From: an uncultured Opitutia bacterium
Lineage (GTDB): Bacteria; Verrucomicrobiota; Verrucomicrobiia; Opitutales; Opitutaceae
Direction: 5' to 3'
DNA length: 49,039 bases
Assembly: GCA_903859715.1 (NCBI GenBank)
Contig: CAIONS010000022.1
Coordinates: forward strand, 1 to 49,039
The notes under the pieces were generated by a model. It was not told where the DNA came from. It saw only the letters and a program-made list of their open reading frames with translations, and ran no database searches. This document shows, in pieces, positions 32,289 through 42,071 of this stretch. The first letter of the stretch is position 1. Each line of letters begins with the position of its first letter. The position numbers and the translations under genes are program-made.

Positions 32289-35200
32289 TCACACCACGGC
32301 CGGCGCCACGGCCACGGTGGTGCGATGGCGGGAGCGGTTGCGCAGCTTGTCGAGCGCCACGTAGACCACCGGGGTCGTGAACAGCGTGAGGACCTGGGAA
32401 AGAATCAGGCCGCCCACGATCGAGATGCCGAGGGGTTTGTGCAGTTCCGCCCCCACCCCGCTCTCGATCGCCAGTGGCAGGGCGCCGAACAGCGCCGCCA
32501 TCGTGGTCATCATGATCGGCCGGAACCGCACCACACACGCGCGATAAATAGCTTCCTCCGGCGTCAGACCCTCCGTCCGCTCCACCTCGAGGGCGAAGTC
32601 GATCATCATGATCGCATTCTTCTTCACGATGCCGATGAGCAGGATGATGCCGATGTCCGCAATGATGGACAACTGGTAGTTGCAGACCAGCAGGGCCAGG
32701 AGCGCGCCCACGCCGGCCGACGGCAGCGTCGAGAGGATCGTGAGTGGATGGATCAGGTCCTCATACAGCATGCCGAGGATGATATACACTGCGAGCAGAG
32801 CGGCGCCGATGAGCAGCGGCTCGCTGGAGAGCGACTGCTGGAAGACCTTCGCGGTGCCCTGGAAACTGCCGTGAATCTCCCCGGGCAGGTGCAGCCGGGC
32901 GCTGATCGCCTCGAGATCCTTCGTGGCGGCGCCCAGCGAATAGTCGGGGTCGAGATCGAACGAGATGGTATCGGCCGGAAACTGGCCCTGGTGGTTGACC
33001 GAGAGCGAGGTGTTGCCGCGCACGACGTGCGACACCGCGCTCAGCGGCACCATGTTGCCGGTCGAGGACTTGACGAAGATCTTGTCGAGCGAGGCGGGAT
33101 CCAGCTGGTAGCGCGGCGAGGCCTCCAGGACCACATGGTGCTGTGTCAGCGACGTGTAGATGGTGGAGACCTGGCGCTGGCCGAAGGCATCGTACAGCGT
33201 GTTGTCGATCGCGCTGAGCGTGAGCCCGACCCGCGAAGCCGCGGTCCGGTCCACCACAACCTGGGCCTGCAGGCCGGTGGTCTGCAGGTCGGAGGTCACG
33301 GCCAGGAAATGCGGGGCCTTCTGCAGCTCCAGTAGCAGGGCGTTGGACCACTGGTGAAGTTCATCCAGATTCGAGCCAGTGAGACTGTACTGGTAGAGGC
33401 TCTTGGAGCTGCGGCCACCGATGCGCAGGTCCTGCGAGGGCTGAAGGAAGAGCCCGACGCCCTCCACCTTGGCCAGGGCCCGGCGGAGCTGGCCGATGAC
33501 CGTCTGGATATCCACCTTGTGGGTCTGCTTGTCCGGGGCGCGTTCCTCGAGCGGCTTCAGCTGGATGAACATGCGGCCGCTGTTGCTGCCACCGCTCATG
33601 AAGGAGACGACGGCATCGATGGAGGGATTTTTCAGGATGATGTCCGTGACCTGCTGCTGCTTGGCCTGCAGCGACAGGAAGGAAATATCCTGCGAACCTT
33701 CCACCACGGCCACCATCTGGCCCGTGTCCTCGATCGGGAAGAAAATCTTGGGGACAACCACATACAGGCCGACCGTGGCAACCATGGTCATGATCGTCAC
33801 GCCCAGCATCAGCCGCTCATGCGCCAGCACCCAGGTCAGTGCGCGGCTGTAGCTGTTCTGCATGGCGAGGAAGCCGGACTCCAGGGCGCGGAACAGCCGG
33901 TTGGGCTTCTCTTCCGAGGCCTCGTGCCGGAGGAACCGGCTGCACATCATGGGGGTGAACGTCAGCGAGACGAGGGCCGAGACGAGCACCGCGCAGGTGA
34001 GCGTGACGGCGAATTCGTGCAGATAGAGTCCGATCTGCCCGGTCATGAAAATCAGCGGAATGAACACCGCCACGAGGGATAGCGTGATGGAGACGACCGT
34101 GAAGCCGATCTGGCGGGCGCCCTTGAGCGCAGCCTGCATCGGGGGTTCGCCTGCTTCGACATAGCGGACGATGTTCTCGATGACCACAATCGCATCATCC
34201 ACGACAAAGCCGACGGCCACGGCCAGCGCCATGAGCGAGAGATTGTCGAGGGTGTAGCCCACGAGGTACATCACTCCGAAGGTGCCGGCCAGCGAGAGCG
34301 GGACCGTGATGCTGGGGATCACGGTGGCCCAGAAGCGCCGGAGAAAGACGAACACCACCATGACCACGAGCGCGACCGAGATAAGTAGGGTGACCTCGAT
34401 ATGCTGGACGGAGGAGCGGATCGTACCGGTGCGGTCGATGGCCACGCGCATCTTGATCGCCGGCGGCATCCATCTCGTCATCTGCGGAATAAGGGCGCGG
34501 ATGTGGTCCGCCGTCTCGATCACATTCGCGCCCGCCTGCTTGAACACAATCAGCTGCACGCCCGGCTTGCCGTTGGACCAGCCGCCCTGGCGGGCGTTCT
34601 CGGTGGCATCGATCACCGTGCCGAGGTCACCGAGCCGGACCGAGCTGCCGTTCTTCTGGTAGGCCACCAGCGGTCGGTAGTCCTTCGCCTCGCTGAGCTG
34701 GTCATTGACATGGACCGTGTACGATGTGTCCGGCCCATCGATGCTGCCCTTGGGCAGGTTCGCGTTGGAGGAGCTGACAAAGGAGCGGATGTTCTCCAGC
34801 CCGAGCCCCATGGTGGCAAGGTAGGCGGGATCCACCTGGACCCGCACCGCGGATTTCTGGGCGCCACTGACCGTGACCTGGCTGACGCCGGCCACCTGGC
34901 TCACCTGCTGGGCGATGACATCGGTCGCGTAATTATAAACGTCACCCGGCGACATCGTCTCCGAGGAAAGCGCGAGGATCATGATCGGCGCGTCCGACGG
35001 ATTCGATTTCCGGTAGCTCGGCAACGTGACGAGGTTGCCGGTCGGGAGGTCGCCCGCGGCAGCATTGATCGCGGCCTGCACGTCGCGGGCTGCGCTGTCG
35101 ACATCGCGGCTGACATCGAACTGGATCGTGATGTTGGAGCTGCCCAGCGAGCTCGTGGAAGTGAGTTCGCTCACGCCCGCAATCTGGGCAAAGTGGCGCT

Positions 35201-35402
35201 CGAGCGGCGCGGTGACCGATGTGGCTACGGTGACCGGGTCGGCACCGGGCAGATTGCCGCTGACGCTGATGGTGGGCAGCTCGATCTGCGGCAACGGCGC
35301 AATCGGCAGGGCCAAGAACGCGACCCCGCCGGCCAGCAGCAGGCCGAGCGCCAGCAGGGAGGTCGCGATGGGACGGCGGATGAAAGGCTCCGACAGGTTC
35401 AT
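32289..35402 (-). CDS. RND efflux pump subunit, MdtC-like
   Basis: A 1037-residue HAE1-type RND transporter, with 12 helices and two large periplasmic loops. The start is MNLSEPFIRRPIATSLLALG at 35402. The proton-relay aspartates are in helix 4 (DNLSLMALAVAVGFVVDDAIVVIENIVR, the DD pair), and GFTVVSITLSLVAVFIPLIFM follows. It pairs with the next gene upstream, from which it is separated by one base. Adjacent paired pumps behind one adaptor are the MdtABC/MuxABC arrangement, which exports drugs, bile salts or metals as a mixed trimer. No outer-membrane channel gene is here. Confidence 0.9.
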   Translation of the reverse strand: MNLSEPFIRRPIATSLLALGLLLAGGVAFLALPIAPLPQIELPTISVSGNLPGADPVTVATSVTAPLERHFAQIAGVSELTSTSSLGSSNITIQFDVSRDVDSAARDVQAAINAAAGDLPTGNLVTLPSYRKSNPSDAPIMILALSSETMSPGDVYNYATDVIAQQVSQVAGVSQVTVSGAQKSAVRVQVDPAYLATMGLGLENIRSFVSSSNANLPKGSIDGPDTSYTVHVNDQLSEAKDYRPLVAYQKNGSSVRLGDLGTVIDATENARQGGWSNGKPGVQLIVFKQAGANVIETADHIRALIPQMTRWMPPAIKMRVAIDRTGTIRSSVQHIEVTLLISVALVVMVVFVFLRRFWATVIPSITVPLSLAGTFGVMYLVGYTLDNLSLMALAVAVGFVVDDAIVVIENIVRYVEAGEPPMQAALKGARQIGFTVVSITLSLVAVFIPLIFMTGQIGLYLHEFAVTLTCAVLVSALVSLTFTPMMCSRFLRHEASEEKPNRLFRALESGFLAMQNSYSRALTWVLAHERLMLGVTIMTMVATVGLYVVVPKIFFPIEDTGQMVAVVEGSQDISFLSLQAKQQQVTDIILKNPSIDAVVSFMSGGSNSGRMFIQLKPLEERAPDKQTHKVDIQTVIGQLRRALAKVEGVGLFLQPSQDLRIGGRSSKSLYQYSLTGSNLDELHQWSNALLLELQKAPHFLAVTSDLQTTGLQAQVVVDRTAASRVGLTLSAIDNTLYDAFGQRQVSTIYTSLTQHHVVLEASPRYQLDPASLDKIFVKSSTGNMVPLSAVSHVVRGNTSLSVNHQGQFPADTISFDLDPDYSLGAATKDLEAISARLHLPGEIHGSFQGTAKVFQQSLSSEPLLIGAALLAVYIILGMLYEDLIHPLTILSTLPSAGVGALLALLVCNYQLSIIADIGIILLIGIVKKNAIMMIDFALEVERTEGLTPEEAIYRACVVRFRPIMMTTMAALFGALPLAIESGVGAELHKPLGISIVGGLILSQVLTLFTTPVVYVALDKLRNRSRHRTTVAVAPAVV

Positions 35403-35403
35403 C

Positions 35404-38400
35404 TCAATGCGTGGCTTCCGGAGCCGCCGGGGTCGTGACCGGGACCGGCGCAGCCGGTTTCTTGGCACCGGTGATCCAGCGGCTCAGGCGATCCATGTAG
35501 AGATAGATGACCGGCGTGGTATATAGGGTGAGCACCTGCGAAAGCAGCAGGCCGCCCACCATGGTGATGCCGAGCGGTCGCCGCAGTTCGGAGCCGGTGC
35601 CACTCTCGATCGCCAGCGGCAGCGCGCCGAGCAGCGCCGCCATCGTTGTCATCATGATCGGCCGGAAACGCAGCAGGCACGCCTGGTAGATGGACTGTTC
35701 CGGCGGGAGTCCCTGCTCGCGCTCGGCCTCGAGGGCGAAGTCGATCATCATGATCGCGTTTTTCTTCACAATGCCGATGAGGAGCACGACGCCGATCAGC
35801 GCCACCATGGAGAAGTCGATCCCGCAGAGGCTCAGCGCGAGCAGCGCCCCCACCCCGGCCGAGGGCAGCGTCGAGAGAATCGTGATGGGATGGATGTAGC
35901 TCTCGTACAGGACGCCCAGCACGATGTAGACGACGACCAGCGCGGCGAGGATCAGCCACGGCTCGCTCTCCAGGGAACTCTGAAACTCGGCGGCGCTGCC
36001 GGAGAAATTCGTCTCCACCGTGTCGGGCACGCCGACATCACGCTTGGCCTGCTGCACCGCCAGCACGGCGTCGCTAAGGAAGTAGCCACTGCGCAGGTTG
36101 AAGGAGATCGTGGCGGCCGGAAACTGACCCTGGTGGGTGATCACGAGCGGGGCCGTCCGCAGCGTGATGGTCGCAAAGGAACTCAGCGGCACCAGCGTGG
36201 CTGCGGCGGTGGTCGTGGCGCCGGCGCCGTTGGCCGGGACGTAAATCCGGCTGAGCGCCGAGGGATCGCGCTGGTACTCCGGCGTGACTTCCATGATCAC
36301 GCGGTACTGGTTGAGCTGCGTGAAGATGGTGGAGATGATCCGCTGGCCCAAGGCGTCGTAGAGCGTGTTGTCGATGTCCGCCGGAAGGATGTTGAGCCGC
36401 GAGGCCTTGTCGCGGTCCACCGCGATGTCGATCTGGTAGCCGTCGGTCTGCTGGTCGCTGGCGACGTCGGTCAGTTCTGCGCTCTGGCGCAGCTTGTCCA
36501 CGAGAAGCGGAGTCCATTTCGCGAGTTCGTCGGCGTCCGCATCCTCGAGAATGTACTGATACTGCGTGCGGCTTACGCGGCTGTCGATCTGGAGGTCCTG
36601 CACGGCCTGCATGTAGAGGGTGATGCCCTCGACGTTCTTCACCTTTTCGCGGAGCCGGGAGATGATCTGCGCGGCGGACGACGAGCGGTGCTCGCGCGGC
36701 TTCAGGTTGATGGAGAGCCGGCCGGTGTTGAGCGTGGCATTGATGGTGCCGGTGCCGACAAAGGAGGAGACGCTCTCGACATCCGGATCCTTCATCACGA
36801 TGTCGGCGATCGCACGCTGGTGGGTAGACATCGCCCGGAAGGAAATATTCTGGGCGGCATCGGTCACGCCCGTGATGAGCCCAGTGTCCTGCTCCGGCAG
36901 GAGTCCCTTCGGGATGTAGACATACAGGGCCAGGGTCGCGATGAGCGTGACAATGGCCACGGCCAGCGTGAGCGGCTGATGCCGCAGCACCCATTTCAAC
37001 CCGTGGTCATACCACGCCAGCATGCCGTCGAAAAACCGCTCGGTCACCTGGAAGAACTTGCCGTGCGGCTCCTCGCTCTCGGGCTTCAGCAGCCGGGCGC
37101 ACATCATGGGGGTCAGCGTCAGTGACACGACCGCGGACACGACGACCGCCACGCTGAGGGTGATGGCGAACTCGCGGAAGAGCCGGCCCACCACGCCGGA
37201 CATGAAGAGCAGCGGGATGAACACCGCGATCAGCGAAACCGTGAGCGAGATGACGGTGAAACCGATCTGCTTCGCGCCCTTGAGGGCCGCGTCGAACGGC
37301 TTTTCGCCGAGCTCGATGTAGCGGACGATGTTCTCGATCATCACGATCGCATCATCCACCACGAAGCCCGTCGCGATCGTCAGCGCCATGAGGGAAAGGT
37401 TGTCCAGGCTGAACCCGGCGAGCTGCATCACGCCGAAGGTGCCGATGATCGCGAGCGGCAGGGCGATGCTGGGAATGACGGTGGCCCAGAGCTTGCGCAG
37501 GAACAGGAAGATCACGAGCACCACGAGGATGATCGTGAGCACGAGCGTGAACTGCACGTCCGACACCGAGGCACGGATGGTGGTGGTGCGGTCCGTCAGG
37601 ACGGTGACGTGAACGCTCGGCGGGATCGAGGTGAGCAGCGAGGGCAGCAGCTTCTTGATGCGATCCACCGTCTGGATGATGTTGGCACCGGGCTGGCGCT
37701 GGATATCGACGATCACGGCGGGCCGGTCGCCATACCAGCCGGCGAGCTTGGTATTCTCGACGCTGTCGATGACGCGGCCGACATCCTTCATGCGGATGGG
37801 CGCACCATTGCGATAGGCGACGATGACATTGAGATAATCCGACGCCGAAACGAGCTGGTCGTTGGCGTTGATCGCGTAAGCCTGATGCAGGCCGTCGAAG
37901 CTGCCCTTGGGCGCGTCGACATTGGCGTTGCCGATGGCGGTGCGGATGCCCTCGAGACTCAGGCCCTGCGCGGCGGTCTTCGCGGGATCGATCTGCACGC
38001 GCACGGCGGGCTTCTGGTTGCCCTCGATGCTCACGAGGCCGACGCCGGTGACCTCACTGAGCTTTTGCGCGAGCAGGGTGTCGGCGTAGTCGTTCACCTT
38101 GTCGATCGGCACGGTGTCCGAGTAAACGGCCAGCGTAAGGATCGCGGTGTCCGCGGGGTTGACCTTGTTGTAGACCGGCGGATTGGGCAGGCCCTGCGGC
38201 AGGACGCCGGAGGCGACATTGATCGCGGCCTGCACGTCCTGCGATGCGCTGTCGATGCTGCGGTCGAGGCTGAACTGCAGCGTGATCGTGCTGACACCGA
38301 AGGAGCTGACCGAGTTCATGGAACTCAGCCCGCTGATCTGGCCGAACTGCTGTTCCAGCGGCGTCGTGATCGACGAGCACATGACGTCCGGCGCGGCGCC

Positions 38401-38556
38401 CGGCAGCTGGGTCGTGACCTGGATGGTCGGAAAGTCGGCGTTGGGCAGCGCCGAGATCGGCAGCATCAGGTAGCCCAGCAGGCCAAGCAGCACGACGGCC
38501 GCCATCAGCAGCGACGTGGCAATGGGACGCCGGATGAAAATCTCGGAAACGTTCAT
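35404..38556 (-). CDS. RND efflux pump subunit, MdtB-like
   Basis: A 1050-residue HAE1-type RND transporter starting MNVSEIFIRRPIATSLLMAA. The second pump gene is clearly related (IRRPIATSLL; VDDAIVxIENIVRY; GALPLAIESG) but not a recent copy. Helix 4 carries GFVVDDAIVMIENIVRY with the proton-relay Asp pair. It starts eleven bases after the adaptor gene and ends one base before the MdtC-like gene, so all three are surely co-transcribed. Substrate range cannot be inferred. Confidence 0.9.
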   Translation of the reverse strand: MNVSEIFIRRPIATSLLMAAVVLLGLLGYLMLPISALPNADFPTIQVTTQLPGAAPDVMCSSITTPLEQQFGQISGLSSMNSVSSFGVSTITLQFSLDRSIDSASQDVQAAINVASGVLPQGLPNPPVYNKVNPADTAILTLAVYSDTVPIDKVNDYADTLLAQKLSEVTGVGLVSIEGNQKPAVRVQIDPAKTAAQGLSLEGIRTAIGNANVDAPKGSFDGLHQAYAINANDQLVSASDYLNVIVAYRNGAPIRMKDVGRVIDSVENTKLAGWYGDRPAVIVDIQRQPGANIIQTVDRIKKLLPSLLTSIPPSVHVTVLTDRTTTIRASVSDVQFTLVLTIILVVLVIFLFLRKLWATVIPSIALPLAIIGTFGVMQLAGFSLDNLSLMALTIATGFVVDDAIVMIENIVRYIELGEKPFDAALKGAKQIGFTVISLTVSLIAVFIPLLFMSGVVGRLFREFAITLSVAVVVSAVVSLTLTPMMCARLLKPESEEPHGKFFQVTERFFDGMLAWYDHGLKWVLRHQPLTLAVAIVTLIATLALYVYIPKGLLPEQDTGLITGVTDAAQNISFRAMSTHQRAIADIVMKDPDVESVSSFVGTGTINATLNTGRLSINLKPREHRSSSAAQIISRLREKVKNVEGITLYMQAVQDLQIDSRVSRTQYQYILEDADADELAKWTPLLVDKLRQSAELTDVASDQQTDGYQIDIAVDRDKASRLNILPADIDNTLYDALGQRIISTIFTQLNQYRVIMEVTPEYQRDPSALSRIYVPANGAGATTTAAATLVPLSSFATITLRTAPLVITHQGQFPAATISFNLRSGYFLSDAVLAVQQAKRDVGVPDTVETNFSGSAAEFQSSLESEPWLILAALVVVYIVLGVLYESYIHPITILSTLPSAGVGALLALSLCGIDFSMVALIGVVLLIGIVKKNAIMMIDFALEAEREQGLPPEQSIYQACLLRFRPIMMTTMAALLGALPLAIESGTGSELRRPLGITMVGGLLLSQVLTLYTTPVIYLYMDRLSRWITGAKKPAAPVPVTTPAAPEATH

Positions 38557-38566
38557 GACGGCGAAC

Positions 38567-39772
38567 TCAGGAGGAAGCCGGGCGCTTGTGCTTGGGCTTG
38601 TCGCCGGTGTCGCCCGGCTGGGCCGGAGCGGCTCCGGCCGCCGGCGCCGGGGGCGCAACCGTCACCGAACTGCCGTCCTGGAGTTTGTACTGGCCGTCGA
38701 CGACCACCAGTTCGCCGGGCGCGAGACCCTTGTTGATCAGCGCAAATCCGCCGTCGATCTGCGCCACATCCACCGTGCGCACAGTCACCGTCGAGTCCGC
38801 CTTGATCACGAAGGCAAACGAGCCCTGTGGACCGCGCTGGATCACGCTCGAGGGGACAACAATGCCGCCCTGGCGGATTTCCACGCGGAGACGGACATTC
38901 ACGAACTGGCCCGGCCAGAGGGCCAGTTTTTCATTCGGAAATGTGGCCTTGAGCTTGATGGTGCCCGTGGTCGGATCGATCTGGTTGTCCACGACGCTGA
39001 GCACGCCCTCGTCGAGCGGTGAAAGGCTGTCGCGGTCGTAGGCGATAGCCGCCAGCTTGGCTCCCGCCGTGAGGAGCTTTTGGATCTGCGGCCAGTTTTG
39101 CTGCGGCAGGGTGAACACCACGGCGATGGGCTTGAGCTCCGTGATGACCACCAGGCCATTGGTGTCGGTGGAATGGATCACATTGCCGCCGTCAATCTGC
39201 CGCAGGCCGGTGCGGCCGGCGATCGGGGCGGTGATGCGGGTATAATCGAGCTGCACCTGGGCGGATTCCGCCGCGGCTTCGTCGGCCTGCACGGTGGCGG
39301 TCAACTGCGCGACCAGCGTCTTTTGCGTATCGTAGGTCTGCTGGTCGATGAGCTTGCGGTCATTCAGGAAAAGCTCGTCGTCCCGCTTCATGTCGCGCTG
39401 CGCATTGTCGAGCTGCGCCTGGTCCATGGCCTTCTTGGCCTTCGCCTGGTCGAGGGCCGCCTGCTGGGTCCGGGGATCGATCTGCGCCAGCAGGTCGCCC
39501 GCCTGGACGTCCTGCCCTTCCGCAAACACCACCTTTTGCAGCGTGCCATCGATCTGGCTGCGCACGGTCACCGTGTTGAAGGCCGCGACGGTGCCGATGC
39601 CATCGAGATAGATCGGCGTGTCCTTTTTCCGGACCTTGCCGCCCACGACGACGACCTGCGGCGCCCCGCGGCCGGCCGCGGCGCCCGCGGCGTTGCGGTG
39701 CGAGAAACGATAAATCAGGACGACGCCGACCAAGCTGGCGGCAGCGATGGAAATCCAGAGTTTTTTCGACAT
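38567..39772 (-). CDS. RND periplasmic adaptor, MdtA-like
   Basis: A 401-residue membrane fusion protein. An N-terminal membrane anchor ([19 protein letters not shown]) is followed by the lipoyl half-motif [26 protein letters not shown], an alpha-hairpin ([20 protein letters not shown]), the second lipoyl half with [20 protein letters not shown], and a beta barrel. It ends with a Pro/Ala-rich tail. It bridges the two RND pumps to an outer-membrane channel encoded elsewhere. TetR lies four bases upstream and probably controls all four genes. Confidence 0.9.
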   Translation of the reverse strand: MSKKLWISIAAASLVGVVLIYRFSHRNAAGAAAGRGAPQVVVVGGKVRKKDTPIYLDGIGTVAAFNTVTVRSQIDGTLQKVVFAEGQDVQAGDLLAQIDPRTQQAALDQAKAKKAMDQAQLDNAQRDMKRDDELFLNDRKLIDQQTYDTQKTLVAQLTATVQADEAAAESAQVQLDYTRITAPIAGRTGLRQIDGGNVIHSTDTNGLVVITELKPIAVVFTLPQQNWPQIQKLLTAGAKLAAIAYDRDSLSPLDEGVLSVVDNQIDPTTGTIKLKATFPNEKLALWPGQFVNVRLRVEIRQGGIVVPSSVIQRGPQGSFAFVIKADSTVTVRTVDVAQIDGGFALINKGLAPGELVVVDGQYKLQDGSSVTVAPPAPAAGAAPAQPGDTGDKPKHKRPASS

Positions 39773-39776
39773 AAAA

Positions 39777-40376
39777 TCAGGAGGTGGAAGTGGCAGTCGG
39801 CGCGGTCAATCCGGCGACGAGACAGTGCATCAGCGGGGCGACTTTGTTCCGCGGGTCGCCAAAAGGCTGGTTCAACAGCATCCAGGGCATGACAAACGGC
39901 GCGCCGGCCAGCAAAATCAGTTCCGCGCGTTCCGCGGCATCCCCGTCGGGGATCTCGCCGCGCACCTGGCCCGCCTGAAGAATCTCCATGACCATCCGCC
40001 GGATCTCGCCGAGCACTTGGATGCGCAAGGCCGGCATTTCCCGGGTTACCGCCATGCTGAGCTCGAACAGCAGCGGGGCCTGCTTGATCTGCCGGCGCGT
40101 GGTATCGATGCTGGCACCGAAAAGCGCGGTCAGCGCCGGCGCCACATGCGGGCCGGCGAGCTCGACCGCCTCATGGCAGGCATCATACAGCTGCGTGAGG
40201 TCGGTCTTGATCACCGCCGCGGCAATACCCTGCTTGTTTTCGTAATAACGGTAGAGGTTGGCCGCCGACATGTCGCAATCCTCGGCGATTTCCTGCATCG
40301 AAGTCTTGGCAAACCCATAGTGCCGGAACCGGCTGCGCGCCGCGTTGAGGATCTGGGACTGAAGGTTGTCGGCCAT
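39777..40376 (-). CDS. TetR-family regulator of the RND operon
   Basis: A 199-residue repressor. The N-terminal helix-turn-helix is [24 protein letters not shown]; the C-terminal ligand-binding part is variable, with a TetR-C-like [16 protein letters not shown]. It is the first gene of the operon TetR, adaptor, MdtB-like, MdtC-like, so it is likely an autoregulated, drug-sensing repressor. An inverted repeat of GTGAAC and GTTCAC lies directly upstream. Confidence 0.88.
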   Translation of the reverse strand: MADNLQSQILNAARSRFRHYGFAKTSMQEIAEDCDMSAANLYRYYENKQGIAAAVIKTDLTQLYDACHEAVELAGPHVAPALTALFGASIDTTRRQIKQAPLLFELSMAVTREMPALRIQVLGEIRRMVMEILQAGQVRGEIPDGDAAERAELILLAGAPFVMPWMLLNQPFGDPRNKVAPLMHCLVAGLTAPTATSTS

Positions 40377-40407
40377 GTGAACTGTAAATACTTTGTTTTC
40401 CGTTCAC
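40377..40407. promoter_or_regulatory. Possible TetR operator
   Basis: GTGAAC (40377-40382) and GTTCAC (40402-40407) are exact inverted half-sites separated by 19 bases, immediately before the TetR start. The position suits autoregulation, but the half-sites are only six bases and the spacing is wide, so the call is tentative. Confidence 0.35.
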
Positions 40408-40562
40408 CTGACGCAAGGCCTTGGTTTCGGTTACAGGCCAAACTGCCCAATTTCCGGTACAGCGGTCAAAAAGTCGTCTCGTTTTGCCGCGCACCCATCT
40501 TTCGCCATCGTCAGGCATCTCGGGAATTGACGTGGATTTTGCCGTGCCGTTTCCTGATCGTC

Positions 40563-41303
40563 ATGCACGTCTCCCCACCCGCGGATCCCCGGGTTAAATA
40601 CAAGCGCATCGTCCTCAAGCTCAGCGGCGAAGTCCTCCGCGGCGGCACTTCCGGCGACCCCATCGACGCCGCCACCCTCGAGAAAATCGGCGCGCAGGTG
40701 AAGGAAATCCACGATCTGGGCGTGCAGGTCTGCGTTGTGATCGGCGGCGGCAACATCTTCCGCGGCCTCAACGGTGAAAAGCGCGGCGTCGACCGCACCA
40801 CCGGCGACTACATGGGCATGCTCGCCACCGTCATCAACGGCCTCGCCCTGATGGACTGCCTGGAGAAAATGGGCGTCACCACCCGCGTCCAGAGCGCCAT
40901 CCCGATGAACCAGATCGCCGAGCCGTTCATCCTGCGCCGCGCCATGCGCCACCTGGAAAAGCTCCGCGTCGTGATCTTCGTCGCCGGCACGGGCAATCCC
41001 TACTTCTCCACCGATACCACCGCCGCCCTCCGCGCGTCCGAGATGCACGCCGACATCATCATGAAGGCCACGAAGGTGGACGGGATCTACAACAAGGACC
41101 CGAAGAAGTTTTCCGACGCCGTCAAATACGAGGAGCTTTCCTTCATCGATGCGCTGAAGCAGCGCCTCAATGTCATGGATTCGACCGCGTTCTCCCTCTG
41201 TCTCGACAACAACGTGCCCATCCTCGTGTTCAACCTCAACGACGAGCACGCCATCCGCCGCGCCGTCCTGGGCGAGAAAATCGGCACGCTGGTCCACAAC
41301 TGA
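40563..41303 (+). CDS. pyrH: UMP kinase PyrH
   Basis: A 246-residue amino acid kinase-fold enzyme that phosphorylates UMP to [19 protein letters not shown] (ATP site), [29 protein letters not shown] and [20 protein letters not shown] are all diagnostic of bacterial PyrH. The ATG at 40563 precedes a short variable start; the frame also stays open upstream of it, but that part is opposite the TetR gene. Usually rpsB-tsf precede pyrH-frr; here TetR and the pump precede it. Confidence 0.95.
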   Translation: MHVSPPADPRVKYKRIVLKLSGEVLRGGTSGDPIDAATLEKIGAQVKEIHDLGVQVCVVIGGGNIFRGLNGEKRGVDRTTGDYMGMLATVINGLALMDCLEKMGVTTRVQSAIPMNQIAEPFILRRAMRHLEKLRVVIFVAGTGNPYFSTDTTAALRASEMHADIIMKATKVDGIYNKDPKKFSDAVKYEELSFIDALKQRLNVMDSTAFSLCLDNNVPILVFNLNDEHAIRRAVLGEKIGTLVHN

Positions 41304-41324
41304 ACGCTGGAGCCGAGCGGTCGA

Positions 41325-41436
41325 AGGGTCGAAAAGTCGAGGAGCCGGCCTACGGCACCCTATTCACCGGCCCCTTCAACTCCTCGACTTTTAGCTGAAT
41401 TGTTTTCAGTTTCCGGCCCCTCGACTTTTCGACCCT
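41325..41436. repeat. Inverted repeat with perfect 18-base arms
   Basis: AGGGTCGAAAAGTCGAGG (41325-41342) is exactly complementary to 41419-41436. A third partial copy of the CTCCTCGACTTTT core lies at 41381-41393, and another fragment near 41440. It fills the 157-base gap between pyrH and frr and could separate their transcripts. Confidence 0.8.
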
Positions 41437-41460
41437 CGTCTCCTCGACTCCTCCCACGCC

Positions 41461-42006
41461 ATGAGCCATCCCATACTCACCGACGCCACCACCAAGATGA
41501 AGAAGGCCGTTGATTACACGCTGCATGAGTTCAGTGCGATTCACACGGGCAAGGCCACGCCCGCCATGGTCGAGGGCGTCATGGTCGAGGCCTACGGCTC
41601 GATGATGCGCCTGAAGGAATGCGCCGCGATCAGCACGCCCGACGCCCGCATGATCCAGATCCAGCCGTGGGACGCCGGCCTCGCCAAGGCCATCGCCAAG
41701 GGCATCCAGGAGGCCAATCTCGGCTTCAATCCCATCGTCGACGGCAAGCTCATCCGCATCCCGCTCCCCGAGATGAGCCGCGAGCGCCGCCTGGAGTTCG
41801 TCAAGACCGCGCACAAGCTGGCCGAGGACGGCCGCGTGCACGTCCGCAACGTCCGCCGCGACGTCCTCGAAACCCTCAAGAAAGCCAAGCTGCCCGAGGA
41901 CGAGGCCAAGCGCCTGGAGAAGGACATCCAGACCGCGACCGACAAGGCGATCAAGGACATCGCCGACCATCTCGCCCACAAGGAGAAGGACCTGCTCGCG
42001 GTGTGA
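41461..42006 (+). CDS. frr: Ribosome-recycling factor
   Basis: A 181-residue factor that, with EF-G, splits the ribosome after termination. Conserved stretches are MKKAVDYTLHEFSAIHTGKATP, IQPWDAGLAKAIAKGIQEANLGFNPIVDGKLIRIPLPE and RRLEFVKTAHKLAEDGRVHVRNVRRD. Length is normal (about 185). It follows pyrH, the standard order, across a repeat-filled gap; no clear Shine-Dalgarno was seen before the ATG. Confidence 0.95.
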   Translation: MSHPILTDATTKMKKAVDYTLHEFSAIHTGKATPAMVEGVMVEAYGSMMRLKECAAISTPDARMIQIQPWDAGLAKAIAKGIQEANLGFNPIVDGKLIRIPLPEMSRERRLEFVKTAHKLAEDGRVHVRNVRRDVLETLKKAKLPEDEAKRLEKDIQTATDKAIKDIADHLAHKEKDLLAV

Positions 42007-42071
42007 GCGCGTGGCGCGCTCATGGCCATCGGCTTTAGGCAATAGGCGCTAAGCTTGGTGAATCGAAGCCC

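Noticed and set aside
39747-40562. In-frame upstream extension of PyrH
   Set aside because: It lies opposite the TetR gene and adds no conserved sequence; PyrH homologues start near 40563.
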